A stretch of 64,000 nt of DNA from Selaginella moellendorffii (lineage: Eukaryota; Streptophyta; Lycopodiopsida; Selaginellales; Selaginellaceae): the NCBI RefSeq assembly GCF_000143415.4, contig NW_003314350.1:496001-560000 (forward strand). Reading direction: 5' to 3'. The notes under the pieces are model-generated. The model was not told the DNA's origin, did not search any database, and saw nothing but the letters and a program-made list of their open reading frames with translations. Position 1 is the first letter of the stretch. The number at the start of each line of letters is the position of its first letter. The translations under genes were made by a program, and so were the position numbers. Shown one piece after another: positions 45,795-56,435 of this stretch.

Positions 45795-46454
45795 TTATGT
45801 CTGTTTTGGCATCCCGTTGATGTCTAGGGAGCAGAATTTGGCATAGGCAGGGCAAGCCTTGAGTGTGTGCCTGACCGTCTCTGTGTCTTCTGTGCAGACC
45901 AAGCAGATCTGGAGATGTCGTGGAGGTTTTCCCTGTCTGCGGCATCCAGGTTTGATCAGGAGGCTGTGGTTTCCTATGCAGTACCAGGCAATGGTGTGTC
46001 TGCTCCATGTTGAAAGTTTGTTCAGTCTGAACATTTCATCTGGGTTTATCTCCTGGCAATAAAGGTGATATTTTGTCCAGTGTTCTTTGGCATGTATCCA
46101 TGTGTGCATTGCTTTGTTCGACCATTGTTCAAGATCCTCTTTAAGTGTGTCGAAAATGTTGTTGAGATCCATGCCAAACTTGTGCATCCACGTCTCTATG
46201 TCGTGCCACCATCCTTGTCCATGTTGCCATGCCAGCAGATGAGAGTCAAGAATTGCTTGATCCACAAGTTTGCCATATGGTATGGGGAGTGCTGTTTTGG
46301 TGGAGATGTTGAGTTCGTTTGAAATGAAGGTCGTTGTGATAGTTTCTAGGTTTCCCCACTGCTTTTTAGAGAGTTCAAGTCCCCAGATTTCTGACCCATA
46401 GAGTGCAACTGAATAGGACTTTAGGTTTAGCGGTGATGGACGAGGCTTCTGCAA
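45795..46454 (-). mobile_element. Non-LTR retrotransposon (LINE) 3' remnant
   Basis: An open frame of about 219 codons on minus. It starts just before the LINE hallmark SVALYGSEIWG, continues with a helical region rich in Trp and His, and ends with a Cys/His cluster (CLVCTEDTETVRHTLKACP) typical of the C-terminal zinc-binding part of LINE ORF2 proteins. The RT catalytic core is absent, as expected from 5' truncation on insertion. Its 5' end overlaps the first exon of the CENP-X gene on the other strand. Confidence 0.8.
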
Positions 46455-46954
46455 GTGTGGGAATCAGTCCGGTAGGGAATGTGGGCTTGGGTCCAGCTTA
46501 CCTTTGTCTTGTCCTCTCACAGCATCTAATTCACGAGATTTTCAAGAGCGTTTGGGAGAAGGCCAGCCAGGGTTTGCTCTTCCTCTCTCTCTCTTTTGTC
46601 TGAGCTCCACAACAGATGTTGCCAAGGCGGATGAATCCAACGTAGGCGCAACCTCGAAAAGAACCAAGTCTACCACTGGTGAGCAAAGCAGAGCTTTCTA
46701 AAGATCATAGAGAAATGCGGCCAGTTTCGTTTCCGTTTTGCAGCAAATGCGAATGCTCTCAAGCTCTCCTGTGAGCTGCTCAAGCTCTTCGTCACAGGTC
46801 GGGTTTACTCTATTTCGTTTCAACCAAAACTTCTGGGCTGATTGATGCAGAGGCAGTCGGGCGAGCGGGAATCATTGCAGAGGCCGAGGGAAAGGACCGC
46901 ATCGAAGCAACACATTTCGAAAGAATGCTACCGCAGTTTTTGCTGGACTTCTAG
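46436..46954 (+). CDS. CENPX: Centromere protein X / MHF2 (FANCM-associated histone-fold protein)
   Basis: Five exons: 46436-46471, 46523-46571, 46616-46678, 46744-46797, 46851-46954; all introns are GT-AG, the last three in phase 1. They give 101 residues. Seen: HLIHEIFKSVWEKA (helix 1), a variable linker, ANANALKLSCELLKLFVTEA (helix 2), AEAEGKDRIEATHFERMLP (loop and helix 3) and the C-terminal PQFLLDF, nearly identical in layout to plant MHF2. Known: MHF1-MHF2 (CENP-S/CENP-X) form a histone-fold tetramer that recruits FANCM to DNA, limits meiotic crossovers and takes part in the kinetochore. Exon 1 (MDEASASVGISP) lies antisense within the LINE remnant. The stop is 44 bp before the PPR start codon, same strand. 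Confidence 0.92.
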
Positions 46955-46998
46955 CTAGAGGCGAAGATGGTGCTCGCGGGAAGACCTCTAGCAGCGGT

Positions 46999-49296
46999 AT
47001 GAGAAGGCTGGCCAGAGGACTCGCTACAGACTGTGCAAGCAACCAGCTAAACTTGAGAGAGTACCTCGATTCGAAGCTATGCTCCTCCGACGTCTTCACT
47101 CTGGCTCGTCTCATCCGCGAGTGTGGTTCTCTGGGAAGCCTGCTAGATGCACAAAAGATTCACAGTCACGTCGTAGAGTCTGGCTTTCAGGAAAACTTTT
47201 ACCTGCGTGAACGTCTCGTCCACATGTACCTCAAGTGTGGCAGTGTAGAGAACGCCGAGGACGTCTTCTTGGACAGGAACAGGATGGCTCACTTCCGAGA
47301 CGTCACGACGTGGACGGCAATGTTGTCCGCGTACTCTCGTCAATCCAGCAGCAGCACCAAGGTGCTCGAGTTCTACTGCCAGATGCTCCAGCACGGTGTC
47401 AAGCCCGACAGTTTCACTTTCACAGCCGTGTTGAAAGCCTGTGTTTCTGTGAAGAGAGCGTTGAGTGGCGGCAAGGCGATCCACTTCCAGATCTTAGAGA
47501 GCGGGCTAGAGGACGACGAGATCATCGGAACTTCGGTCGTGAGCATGTATGGGAAGTGCAGCAGCCTGGTTGATGCTCGAGCCTGGTTTGATGGAGTTTG
47601 TGTCCGACGTCCGCATGGAGTGGTGTTGTGGAATGCCATGATCTCGGCTTACGTCCAGAACGGCTGCTGTGGACAGTCCTTGGAACTCTTCACACTGATG
47701 CTCTTGGAAGGCGTCGCCCCAAACAGTGTCACGTATGTCACGGTTCTCAATGCTTGCAGCTCTACGTTGACGCTGGGTATTGGCAAGGCGGTTCACATCT
47801 GTGTTTGCGATCTCGGCCTCGAGTCGGACGTCATCCTTGGAACCGCGCTGCTCAACATGTATGGCAAGAGCGGGAAGCTGGACGAAGCCCGGAAGATCTT
47901 TGAAAGGATCGAAGCTCCGGACTTGGTGTCGTGGAACTCGATGATATCGGCTCTTGTCCGGGACAGCCAAGGAGACGGTGCTCGGACGTTGTTCAAGCAG
48001 CTACTTCTGGAAGGCCTCAGTCCAAATGAGATCACTCTCATCTCTACTATCAATGCCTGTGCTTGTCCGGAAGATTTGACAGAAGGAAAGCTGATCCACG
48101 CTTGCAGCTGTGAAAGTGGCCGGGCGTCGGTACTCTTCGTGAGGAATGCTCTCGTAGACATGTATGGAAAATGCGGCTGTCTAGAGAAAGCTCGCGAAGT
48201 GTTTGAATCTGAAACAGTGGAGAGGAACTTAGTCAGTTGGAGCGTCATGGTTGCGGCTTACGCAGAAAACGGTCACGGTCACGAGGCCCTGCAGCTCTTC
48301 AGGATGATGATTCTGGAGGGTGAAAGCCTCGACTCGGTCGTCTTTGTCAACGTCCTCAATGCTTGTTCTTCGGCAGGAAACGCTGCTGCGGGAGAAGCTC
48401 TTCACGGCAACTTAGTTGAGGCTGGATTCGAGTCGGACGTAGTAGCGGCAACGGCACTCGCGAACATGTATATCAAGTGTGGACGTTTGGAAGACGGGCG
48501 ACGTGTTTTCGACAGAATGGAGGCCCGGAACGTTGTTAGCTGGAACACCATGATCTCGGGCTATGCTCAGAACGGTCGTCCCAAAGAAGCCTTGGAACTC
48601 TTTCACCAAATGGATCCCGGAGTTGCTGACAAACGGACGTATGTAGCAGCACTGGATGCTTGCGCCTGCTCAGTGGCTGCAACCGAAGGGAAACTTATAC
48701 ACCAGCGAATACTTCAGCAGAAGATGAGCGTCGACGTAATCCTGGGAACGGCCATTGTCAACATGTATGGAAAATGTGGTTGCTTGAGCGAAGCCCGGGA
48801 GTTTTTTGACAGTATACCTCTTCCCGACGTCGTCACTTGCAATGCCATGATAGCTGGTTATGCTCAACACGGCCACCTCAGAAAAGCTCTTGGTCTGTTC
48901 GCCAAAATGAAGCAGGAGGGAGTGAGACCCGACGGTGCTACCTTTGTTAGTGTTCTGTGTGCTTGTAGCCATGCTGGTAACTTGAAAAAAGGATCCGAGT
49001 TCTTCATATCAATGCTGGTCGATTACGAGTTTAGGATTTCTGTTGAGCACTGTGGATGCATGCTGGATCTGCTGAGCCGGTCAGGAATGCTGCGTGAAGC
49101 AGAGGAGCTCCTAAAAAAGTATCCGAGTTCAGCCAGAGACGCCGAGTGGATAACGTTGCTGGCCGCGTCTAAGACTCAGAGTGATGCAACCGTGGCTCAA
49201 AACGCAGCAGAGGGCCTTATGAACTGCCGCCCCGAGAGCTCTTTCCCATACGTCGTGCTTTCCACTGCTTTGAGCACTGATGAGGAGGCTGCCTGA
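46999..49296 (+). CDS. Pentatricopeptide repeat protein, PLS class
   Basis: Single exon, 765 codons. PPR motifs run from about residue 55 to 690 (for example VESGFQENFYLRERLVHMYL, DVTTWTAMLSAYSRQ, VVSWNTMISGYAQNGRPKEA), alternating P, L and S types. The end (RSGMLREAEELLKKYP, then a short E-like tail, ending TDEEAA) lacks a DYW deaminase domain. The N-terminus is basic and may target plastid or mitochondrion. Known: PLS-class PPR proteins bind organelle RNA one base per motif and often guide C-to-U editing; without its own DYW domain it would need a partner deaminase. The start at 46999 is the first in-frame ATG after the CENP-X stop. An upstream ATG at 46966 runs into a stop. Confidence 0.93.
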   Translation: MRRLARGLATDCASNQLNLREYLDSKLCSSDVFTLARLIRECGSLGSLLDAQKIHSHVVESGFQENFYLRERLVHMYLKCGSVENAEDVFLDRNRMAHFRDVTTWTAMLSAYSRQSSSSTKVLEFYCQMLQHGVKPDSFTFTAVLKACVSVKRALSGGKAIHFQILESGLEDDEIIGTSVVSMYGKCSSLVDARAWFDGVCVRRPHGVVLWNAMISAYVQNGCCGQSLELFTLMLLEGVAPNSVTYVTVLNACSSTLTLGIGKAVHICVCDLGLESDVILGTALLNMYGKSGKLDEARKIFERIEAPDLVSWNSMISALVRDSQGDGARTLFKQLLLEGLSPNEITLISTINACACPEDLTEGKLIHACSCESGRASVLFVRNALVDMYGKCGCLEKAREVFESETVERNLVSWSVMVAAYAENGHGHEALQLFRMMILEGESLDSVVFVNVLNACSSAGNAAAGEALHGNLVEAGFESDVVAATALANMYIKCGRLEDGRRVFDRMEARNVVSWNTMISGYAQNGRPKEALELFHQMDPGVADKRTYVAALDACACSVAATEGKLIHQRILQQKMSVDVILGTAIVNMYGKCGCLSEAREFFDSIPLPDVVTCNAMIAGYAQHGHLRKALGLFAKMKQEGVRPDGATFVSVLCACSHAGNLKKGSEFFISMLVDYEFRISVEHCGCMLDLLSRSGMLREAEELLKKYPSSARDAEWITLLAASKTQSDATVAQNAAEGLMNCRPESSFPYVVLSTALSTDEEAA

Positions 49297-49404
49297 GAAT
49301 TAGAGCTATAGCGTGTAAAATTCAACAGACCTGAATCGAGTTTCAACCAAACATTGCCTGCAGAAAAAAAAAGTTTGTGATGAAGCAATGTGAAATAGTA
49401 AGCC

Positions 49405-50691
49405 TACCTGTCCACAGCCGAGAAAGATGGTACCCATTGAGGCGCATGCTGAAAGTTTTCACAACACGTTTCTCTCATCAGCTCGTGAACTTGGTCAAAA
49501 GATAGCAGAGACATAAAACACGCAATGCCTTCGCTCTCATGGTAGTTTCCTCTTCCGCAGGCAGGTAATGCATGGCAGCCTCGAACAATGGCTGTAGGAA
49601 GAAATCCGAGGCACTATTACAAAAACACACCAAAAGTCAGCTCTCATATAACGGTGAAATAAAAGAAACTCAGAGAAGCGCCAGACTTCTCTTGTGGATG
49701 AAAACCTCGAAAGCAAAACGAAGAACGCTTTCTTCCCGCTGTTGCGTCGTCTCTTCGATCAAGAACGTCAAAGCGGACAAGCACACCTCCACTGCAGCCT
49801 TGTCATAAGATATGAGAGCTACATGCTCCTCCTTGGCCTCTTCGTGGCGACTGAGCCCAATCAATGCCTTGTGCTACGATGATCCAAGGAGCCTTTGAGA
49901 ACCGAAACGCACTTCAGAACTCCCTCGAAGTTCCCATTCTGGAGCGGCCCAGCAGCAATGTACCTGAGAATTGTGAGCTTCTGGCTTGTCACAGTTTGCT
50001 CCTCGCCCTTGCTCTTGCACGATCCCTTGAGCGCCTCGGAGCAAATCTCATACGCTTACTCCATGTACTTGACGGACTCAGCCTTTGATTCCGAGCCCTG
50101 GAGCGCCAGGAGTGATTTCCCGTAGAGAAGATATATGTCCACCAGCTCTTGATATTTCTCCAGGGAGTCTTGGAAAAAACCACGGGCCCTCCCTAGGACA
50201 CTGGAAGCTAGCGCCTTGTGTGACATCTCCCGCACTGTTCTTTCTTGACCGCACAAGACACAGATCAAACATGACCTGCTGCTCTTCCCTGGTGCCAATC
50301 GATGAGAGACGATCTCGGTGGCTCGCTCGAAGCAGCCGGCCGCGATTTGTAGTTCCGGATCTTGTGAGGTCGTGCCCGATTAAAGGAAGAATGTAACCAT
50401 CTTGAGCGACCTGATGGATCCAACGGCACCGGCCAAGAAGAGCATCTCAACGAAGCCGCACGTGGTATTCCCCCGAGGAATCCACCGCTGCGCGGCCTGG
50501 CGGCTGGTAACTTAGCTTCCAGATTTGCAGCCACTGCTCCTCTCAGAGCTCGGATTTGAGACCGAGCACGCATTCTTGGAGCTCTTCGGCAGTATCGACA
50601 CTGATTGCCAGAGAAGAAGCCTGCTAGGCGCTCGATCCTCCGCAACGGATTCACAGTAGCCACATCAACTAAGTACCTCCGAGATGAGCAT
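49405..50691 (-). pseudogene. ZIP4/SPO22-like meiotic TPR protein relic
   Basis: A ladder of motifs in the right order but in changing frames. They include MLISE joined by a GT-AG intron to ASSLAISVDTAEELQECVLG; LQIWKLSY; EMLFLAGAVGSIRS; AAGCFERATEIVS; KALASSVLGRARGFF; KYQELVDIYLLYGKSLLAL; YMEE-like then AYEICSEALKG with a TAA between; TILRYIAAGPLQNGNFEGVL then KCVSVLKGS; IGLSRHEEAKEEH; and LFEAAMHYLP then RAKALRVLCLCYLL. These correspond to the N-terminal to middle part of plant ZIP4/SPO22, a TPR scaffold of class I crossovers. The C-terminal half is missing, segments are compressed together and at least three frame breaks occur, so it cannot make ZIP4. The family call rests on remembered motif order; a search would settle it. 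Confidence 0.75.
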
Positions 50692-50791
50692 CGTGAGAAC
50701 AAGCGATCGCCGCGCCTGCGAAGCCCTAGAATAATTTCCCGCCCAAATTTTCAGAAAATTAGGGTTCAAGATGCCTTAAAGCCCTAAAAGA

Positions 50792-51258
50792 AACTCTTTG
50801 TTAGGGCTCTCATCAGCTTGATTTAGTCTTCTTTTCTCTTGATGTAGACTTTTGTGTGTCATGTAGCCAACGCGTAGCACAGTTTGAGCAAGATTTTCCG
50901 CTTGAGTCTTCTTCGAAGGGACATTGTGTGTCATGTAGCGTCCTCCAGTCTTGGAAGATTTTCCGCGAAAGGTACGCTCGCTAGCTTAGTTCTTGCTTCA
51001 GTCTTCTTTTCTTCCGTTTTTAATAGTTCACTTAGAAAATTCCATCTTGCAAGAAGTTTAAGAATTGACCGCAAACAATATTCTTCAATCACATGAACGC
51101 GCAAACGTGTTGCATCATTTTCATGCATGTATGAACTAGAGATTTCAGTAGAGGAGGTTATATGCTTGTGTTGCAATTCCTGTGCCATACGGTTTCTATT
51201 CCAGAGAATGTAGAGGACGTTATATGCTTGTGTTAAGCAAAATACAGAGCTTGTATCC
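50792..51258. other. Intergenic stretch before the NB-LRR relic
   Basis: No gene seen. Two similar words (ACTTTTGTGTGTCATGTAGC near 50850 and CATTGTGTGTCATGTAGCGTCC near 50923, each with TTTTCCGC nearby) suggest a small local duplication. Confidence 0.4.
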
Positions 51259-54048
51259 ATGGCCAGCCTGAGAGCACTTGTTTCTGAAGCTGTCAAAGAA
51301 GTGATTGGGCTTGCCAAGTCTGCAATTCATTGCAAGGAGAAGTGCAGCGAGTTGGAAGATTCATTGACCGAAGCATAAGTGAAATGAACAAATATTCTGC
51401 TGCCGAGGGCTCTCTGAGCTCCTCACAACTGGATACCTTGCTGAAAGCCCTCAAAGCCAAGGTTGAAGAGGCTAAACCTCTTGTTCTTGAATGCCAGTCT
51501 CTACAAAATCCCGTTCTAGATGGCCTAAAGAGGTTGGTTGTGCTTCTCTTGGGATATTTCTGAATTGAGTTTGTGATTTTGTTTCAGGCTAACACTTGCT
51601 ACCAAGATTGACCACTGCTCCAAGGCGATTCACGAGCACTTGGCTGCAGCTCCTCGAAATCTTGTCGTTGAGCTTTTGATGAAGAAGCAAAAAGAGGTGT
51701 CCTCTAATGTGGTTCTAAAGGAAGAACAGCATGTTGTTCCTTTGGATGACCACATTTTCGGCATGGAAGAGACGCTGGAGCGGGTTGTATCAGACTTGCT
51801 GGGGTCCCCTGTAAGGAGCAAGTGGGTTGGAGTCCATGGAGCAGGAGGTGCTGGAAAAACACTCCTGGCCAAACGAGTATGTGACAACAATCAAATAAAG
51901 GGACGTTTTGATCCAGTTTTGTGGCTAACATTTGGTCAGTCGTTTCAGGTACGTTCTTAAGCTTATAATGCAACATATTGAGCAGCTATGGTTGTATCTC
52001 CTCAGGTGGAAGCAAAGCAACACGAACTTGCCAAAAAAATCCGACTAGCTGTTCGCAGTCAACGCATTCCCAAACCAAAATCATGCTCAAGTCAGCAAGG
52101 TAGTACTGGAGCAAGTTGTGGAAAAGTGTGGGGGGCTTCCACTAGTCTTGAAGGTAATTGGCAGAAGAATGGCAGCCACACAAGACTGGGACTATGTTCT
52201 GAGCAAACTCAAGGATCGGCAACTTCTTGCTCTTGATGAGGAACAACAGGTACTGCAGCGACTCAAGCTGGGTTACGATGCATTGTTGCCTCTTGGCATC
52301 CAGCAGCACTTTCTCTTCTTTGCAGCATTTCCAGAAGACTGGCGAATTCGATTCTGGGATCTGTTCAGGTGTTGGACAAGGGCTGGTTGCCAACATAGCA
52401 GAGGCCACCAATGTTTTAGAAAGGCTCAAGAATCACGCACTTATCACTGAAGAACACTGCCCAGGGGAGAATAAGAGGTACAGATTCACGATGCGTTGCT
52501 GGCTCTTGCTTTGCACATCCTGGAACAAGAAGGCCCAAAGTGTTATTTCAAGGCTGGGCAGTCGCAGATGAGGGACGTGGGGGACGCCTTCACGAGTAAC
52601 TACAGCAGGATTTCACTGTTTGGGTCTGAAATTTCGGAAATCCCTCTGCCTAAGAAGAATGGGATCAGAGTTTCCAGCACCACTTGCCTGCTCCTGGATT
52701 ATAGTTACGGTCTCACTGCATTGCCAAACCTCCCTCTTTTCAAAGGCTTGAAGGTTTTGTGCATGATATGCACACTTGGGTGGTAAGTTTGCCACATAGC
52801 ATTGGACAGCCCAAGACTCTGGAGACTCTGGATTTGTCTTCGAATGATTCACTTGAAAGCATCCCAGCTTCACTCGGCAACTTGGCGAATTTATCGTATT
52901 TGAACTTGGAAAACTGTTTGGAACTGAAGTCTTTCCCTGTGGATGCTTTGCTCAAACTCACCAAGCTGATCTACTTGAACGGAAAGGGATGTCGGGGAAT
53001 GTGGACATGCCACAGGTGGCATCATCGGCTTTTCAAACATCAGAAATGCTTAAACAGGACGTTTGGAAGACTCCATCTGGATGGGATGTTTCAGGCGTTG
53101 ACAAAGTTGGAGGTGTTGATTATTGATACACAGTTGGCTGTGGATCTACCAACAAGCATGGGCACAATGGCCCATTTGAAACACTTGAAAAATCAAGGTC
53201 AGTGGGGGGGAACATGTGATAGCTTTCAGGGCTTGCCTGACATTTTGAGACTGGAGGGATGGGAGCTTCTATTGTCAGGCTGGGATTGGGGCAGATTGCT
53301 AAAGTTGAGAACTTTGGAAGTGAAATGCTTTTGGGAAAGTGACTTTAGAGTAACTTCTACCATGCGTATTGGTGACTATCACCACCTTGAGGGGCTTCCT
53401 TTCTTAACACAGGAAATGCTTCCCATGCTGACAACACTCCACCTTCAGGGATGCCAAAACTTGATTGGCATGGCCACCATCTCTCAACTGGCATCACTTA
53501 AGCTCCTCAACATCTCCAACTGTTTCTCCTTGAAGGACCTCTCCATCTCGTTCCTTCCAAATCTAGAGACAGTTCTTCTAGATAGCTGCAACGAAGTGAC
53601 CACCATCAACATATCCGAGTGCCCATCATTGAGAGTTGTTCAAATCGTTGACAATCATTGGCTTGACCGTGTTGCATTCGATGGCAAGCTCCCACGACTT
53701 GAAGTTATAATTCTTGGTGGATTTGGAAAGCTTCCAGATGTATCTATAGTTGCCATGGATGCGTTCCCACAGCTGACGTCGCTGCAAATAAAGAACTATG
53801 GTATTAACCAACTACCAGAATGGTTCACATCATTCACAATGTTGAGAACTCTGGAATTTTGTTTTCTGAAGAACTTGGATGTGATACCTGATGGTGTTGC
53901 AGGGCTTCCTCTGCTAAGGAAGCTTAATCTGGAAGGTTGCATGAAGATCAAGACGTTACCCTTTGCAGATTCTGAGGACATCTCCTTCTATCCATCCCTG
54001 GAGTACTTAAGCTTGACAGGCACATCCACAACGCCTTCGAAAAAATGA
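51259..54048 (+). pseudogene. NB-LRR (NLR) resistance gene relic
   Basis: Starts MASLRALVSEAVKEVIGLAK, an RPW8/CC-like helical N-terminus, which shifts frame near 51360 (EKCSELEDS to SISEMNKYSAAE). An intron at 51533-51587 leads to a second exon with an intact P-loop (GAGGAGKTLLAKR) at about 51837. After another intron, the region that should hold kinase-2 and RNBS-B is deleted near 52080, and the reading resumes in another frame at VVEKCGGLPLVLKVIGRRMA. Two further shifts near 52370 and 52490 precede the LRR part, which stays open for 430 codons (52759-54048) with about 12 plant LRRs. Known: NLRs are intracellular immune receptors. With the ATPase core deleted this copy cannot function as one. 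Confidence 0.85.
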
Positions 54049-54414
54049 AAAGTTTATATGGAACCTTTCACAACGCTTTCGAAAAGATGCAATGTTTATA
54101 TGGAAATTTAGGACAATTTGGGATGAGCAGTGTTATGTTGATATTGATGATCAATGGTCGGAGAATTTCACAATTAATGAAATTCAAATGAAACAATTAT
54201 GGATAGCTAAACATTCACAAAATATTCAATTATAACCATGTAAATCATGAATGTATAAATTTTCAAAGTGAATTTGCCACGTTTACTGTCCACTTAATAG
54301 GAGAATTTCCATATTAGATGTCACATAAGCTTCGAACGTTAAGAAGAAATCTGAATCGTTAATTATATTAGAATCTAGACCGTCGCTCCTGCGCTGCTCA
54401 CGGGTGGAGCTGAA
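54049..54414. repeat. AT-rich DNA related to 34250-34362 and 39366-39440
   Basis: The phrase TGAAATTCAAATGAAACA followed by ATAACCATGT.AATC.TGAATGT occurs at 54177 and at 34262-34345. At the 34-kb site the second Ty3/gypsy copy has landed inside this repeat. A short doubled unit (ACAACGCCTTCGAAAA / ACAACGCTTTCGAAAA) lies at 54028-54105. Confidence 0.6.
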
Positions 54415-55958
54415 TCGGCCGTGGCTGCAGCTGGGGCTACTTGCTCGTGGCTGCACTGCTGCATTGCTGGATGGAGCTGGATCTGTGTTGCTAGATGGAG
54501 TTGGACCAAGTTGGATCGCTGCTTGCTGGATGGAGTTGGACCAAGTTCGATCGCTGCTTCCTGGAGCTGCTTGTTAGAGCACCGCTGCGTTGTTGGATGG
54601 AGCTGGATAGCTGCTTGCTCGGCTGTGGCTGCCTGGCTAGTGCTGGATTGCTGCTTGCTTGGCTCAGGCTGCTTGTCTGGTCGGTCCGCTACTCGCTGAA
54701 TGTGCTGCTCCTGGAGAGAACAAAAATAGCTCTAAGAAAAAGTAACAACCAAATCGAAAACATGTTGCAGCTGTTGCTATGACACCAGCAAGAACTCCGG
54801 AAGTATTGGAGAGTACTCCCTGTTACAAGCTTAGTATCAGTTCCGGCCAGAAGTACTAGTTAATTACCGCCAATATCCCGACTGCAAGAAAGCATCCAAA
54901 CCCTGCATATCAAAACAAACTTAAAGCTGTATTTTACCTGGGCCATCATACACAGAAAAGGCGAACAGACATGGCTAAGCTGTGTAATACCGGCCAAGAA
55001 AACCAATGGATTGCATCACCTGCACATAGTAAAACAGTGCTGCAAATACTTAACCAACAACGAAGAGCTAAAATTGAGCATATATATACATACCTTCCTC
55101 CTTCTCCTGGGGCCACGGCAATTCAGTTCGACCTGGAAGAAGTGTCAAGAACAAGAGAGTAAAACATGAGAAAGGGTGGAAGAAAGTTTGCGCTAAGTCA
55201 AGAGGGCTTACGTCGGTTTCATTGCCGAGGTTTAGCTTCGTCGCAATGTACTTCTTGACCAGCAATATGGGAAGTTGCCTACCTCTGCGTGTTTAGAGAA
55301 GTCGGTGGAGTTGAAATCGTCTTACGTTATTCTCACGTAGGGTGTTATGATCGGGAAGCACCGAGTCCTCACTCCTGTGGACCCGACAAGTCAGACGCCA
55401 AAGAGAAAAATAAAACAGAGGGAAAGATGGCCTGCAAAGCCAGAGAAGTTTCTAAGGGAAAACGAAAGAACTTAACTGGTTGGCCGCGGGCTTGAGAGCA
55501 AACCACACTCCATTGTCTGGTGTGACAACCTGGAAGCAGAAATGCACGAAACTAAGAAACCGAAGGACTACTGTGCAATCAAGCAACTTCTAGGATTAAA
55601 ACTTAGCATTGCATGGAAAACGAAAGTGATAAAAGCAATTTACCTGAATCACTGGATTTGTGCTCTTCGTCCTCTTCGCTCGAGCTTGTTATTTCTCACT
55701 TAACTTTCATGTAATTAAATAGAGCCGGGGCAATCTCTTCCTCTGAAAGTGTGATATCTTCCACAGGCGAGCTATATGCCTGAGAAACAAAAAAAAGTAA
55801 TGCAAAGTATGAGCGAACTCACGGTTTTCTGCCAGAATGTAAACCAGACCACTCCCAACGAACCAAACGTGAAGAAAACCGAGGGCCAGTTATACTCGTG
55901 AATCAAGGCACAGTGGAGTCAAAACTGTGGCTACTGATCACCATATCACTCCGAGCCA
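54415..55958. repeat. Duplicated mosaic block, copy 2
   Basis: Same content and orientation as 39440-40918: GCTGGATGGAG-type minisatellite (54440-54700), landmarks GTTTGCGCTAAGTC, CGTGTTTAGAGAAGTC, GAGAAGTTTCTAAGGG and TTCTAGGATTAAAACTTAGC, then the two PHT4-like exons. It lies about 15 kb from copy 1 and follows the NB-LRR relic. Confidence 0.85.
55720..55911 (-). pseudogene. PHT4/ANTR-like transporter exons, copy 2
   Basis: Same pair of exons as at 40690-40889: HEYNWPSVFFTFGSLG then VVWFTFWQKT (to 55823, GTGAGT donor) and AYSSPVEDITLSEEEIAP (from 55779). This copy has S in place of L in the WPSVFF motif, closer to the usual PHT4 sequence. No other exons are visible. Confidence 0.7.
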
Positions 55959-56435
55959 GTTAAGTTTCCATGCAAAAGAGAAACGAAACTTTTTTTCTGG
56001 GTAGAAACGAATGTAGGTGTCGGAAAAAGAAAATGAAAATCTTTGCTCGCGCCTACTCTCGTCCTAAAACTCGTGACGTGAGCCGGCATCGCGGCCAACA
56101 TTGCGACTAGAGCCGATCCCTCGGGCGTAGATCGATCGTGTAGATACGAGAGAGCTGTGCCATAGATGAGAACCCCGCCTCCAATCCAACGCGATTGCTC
56201 CAATCTGCTGCTATCTCTCTCGCTGGGAGCCCTAGAACAAAGACACGATGGGTGGATCGCTTGATCGCGCAATGCGGCGAGCTGTAACGCCAGCCCTAAG
56301 CGCCTCGAGCTCCCAAATAGGGTTCACAATATTACATTTATCAACGTGGCACATGATGTTTAGATTGTGAAATTGTTATGAAATTTTTTCATTGCGTGAT
56401 TTCAACGGAAAACTACTAGCGATTCATACATATTG
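55959..56435. other. No gene seen
   Basis: A minus-strand frame of 108 codons (56272-55946) has no recognisable motif. TCGATCGATC-type words are frequent. The stretch lies just outside the duplicated block. Confidence 0.45.
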
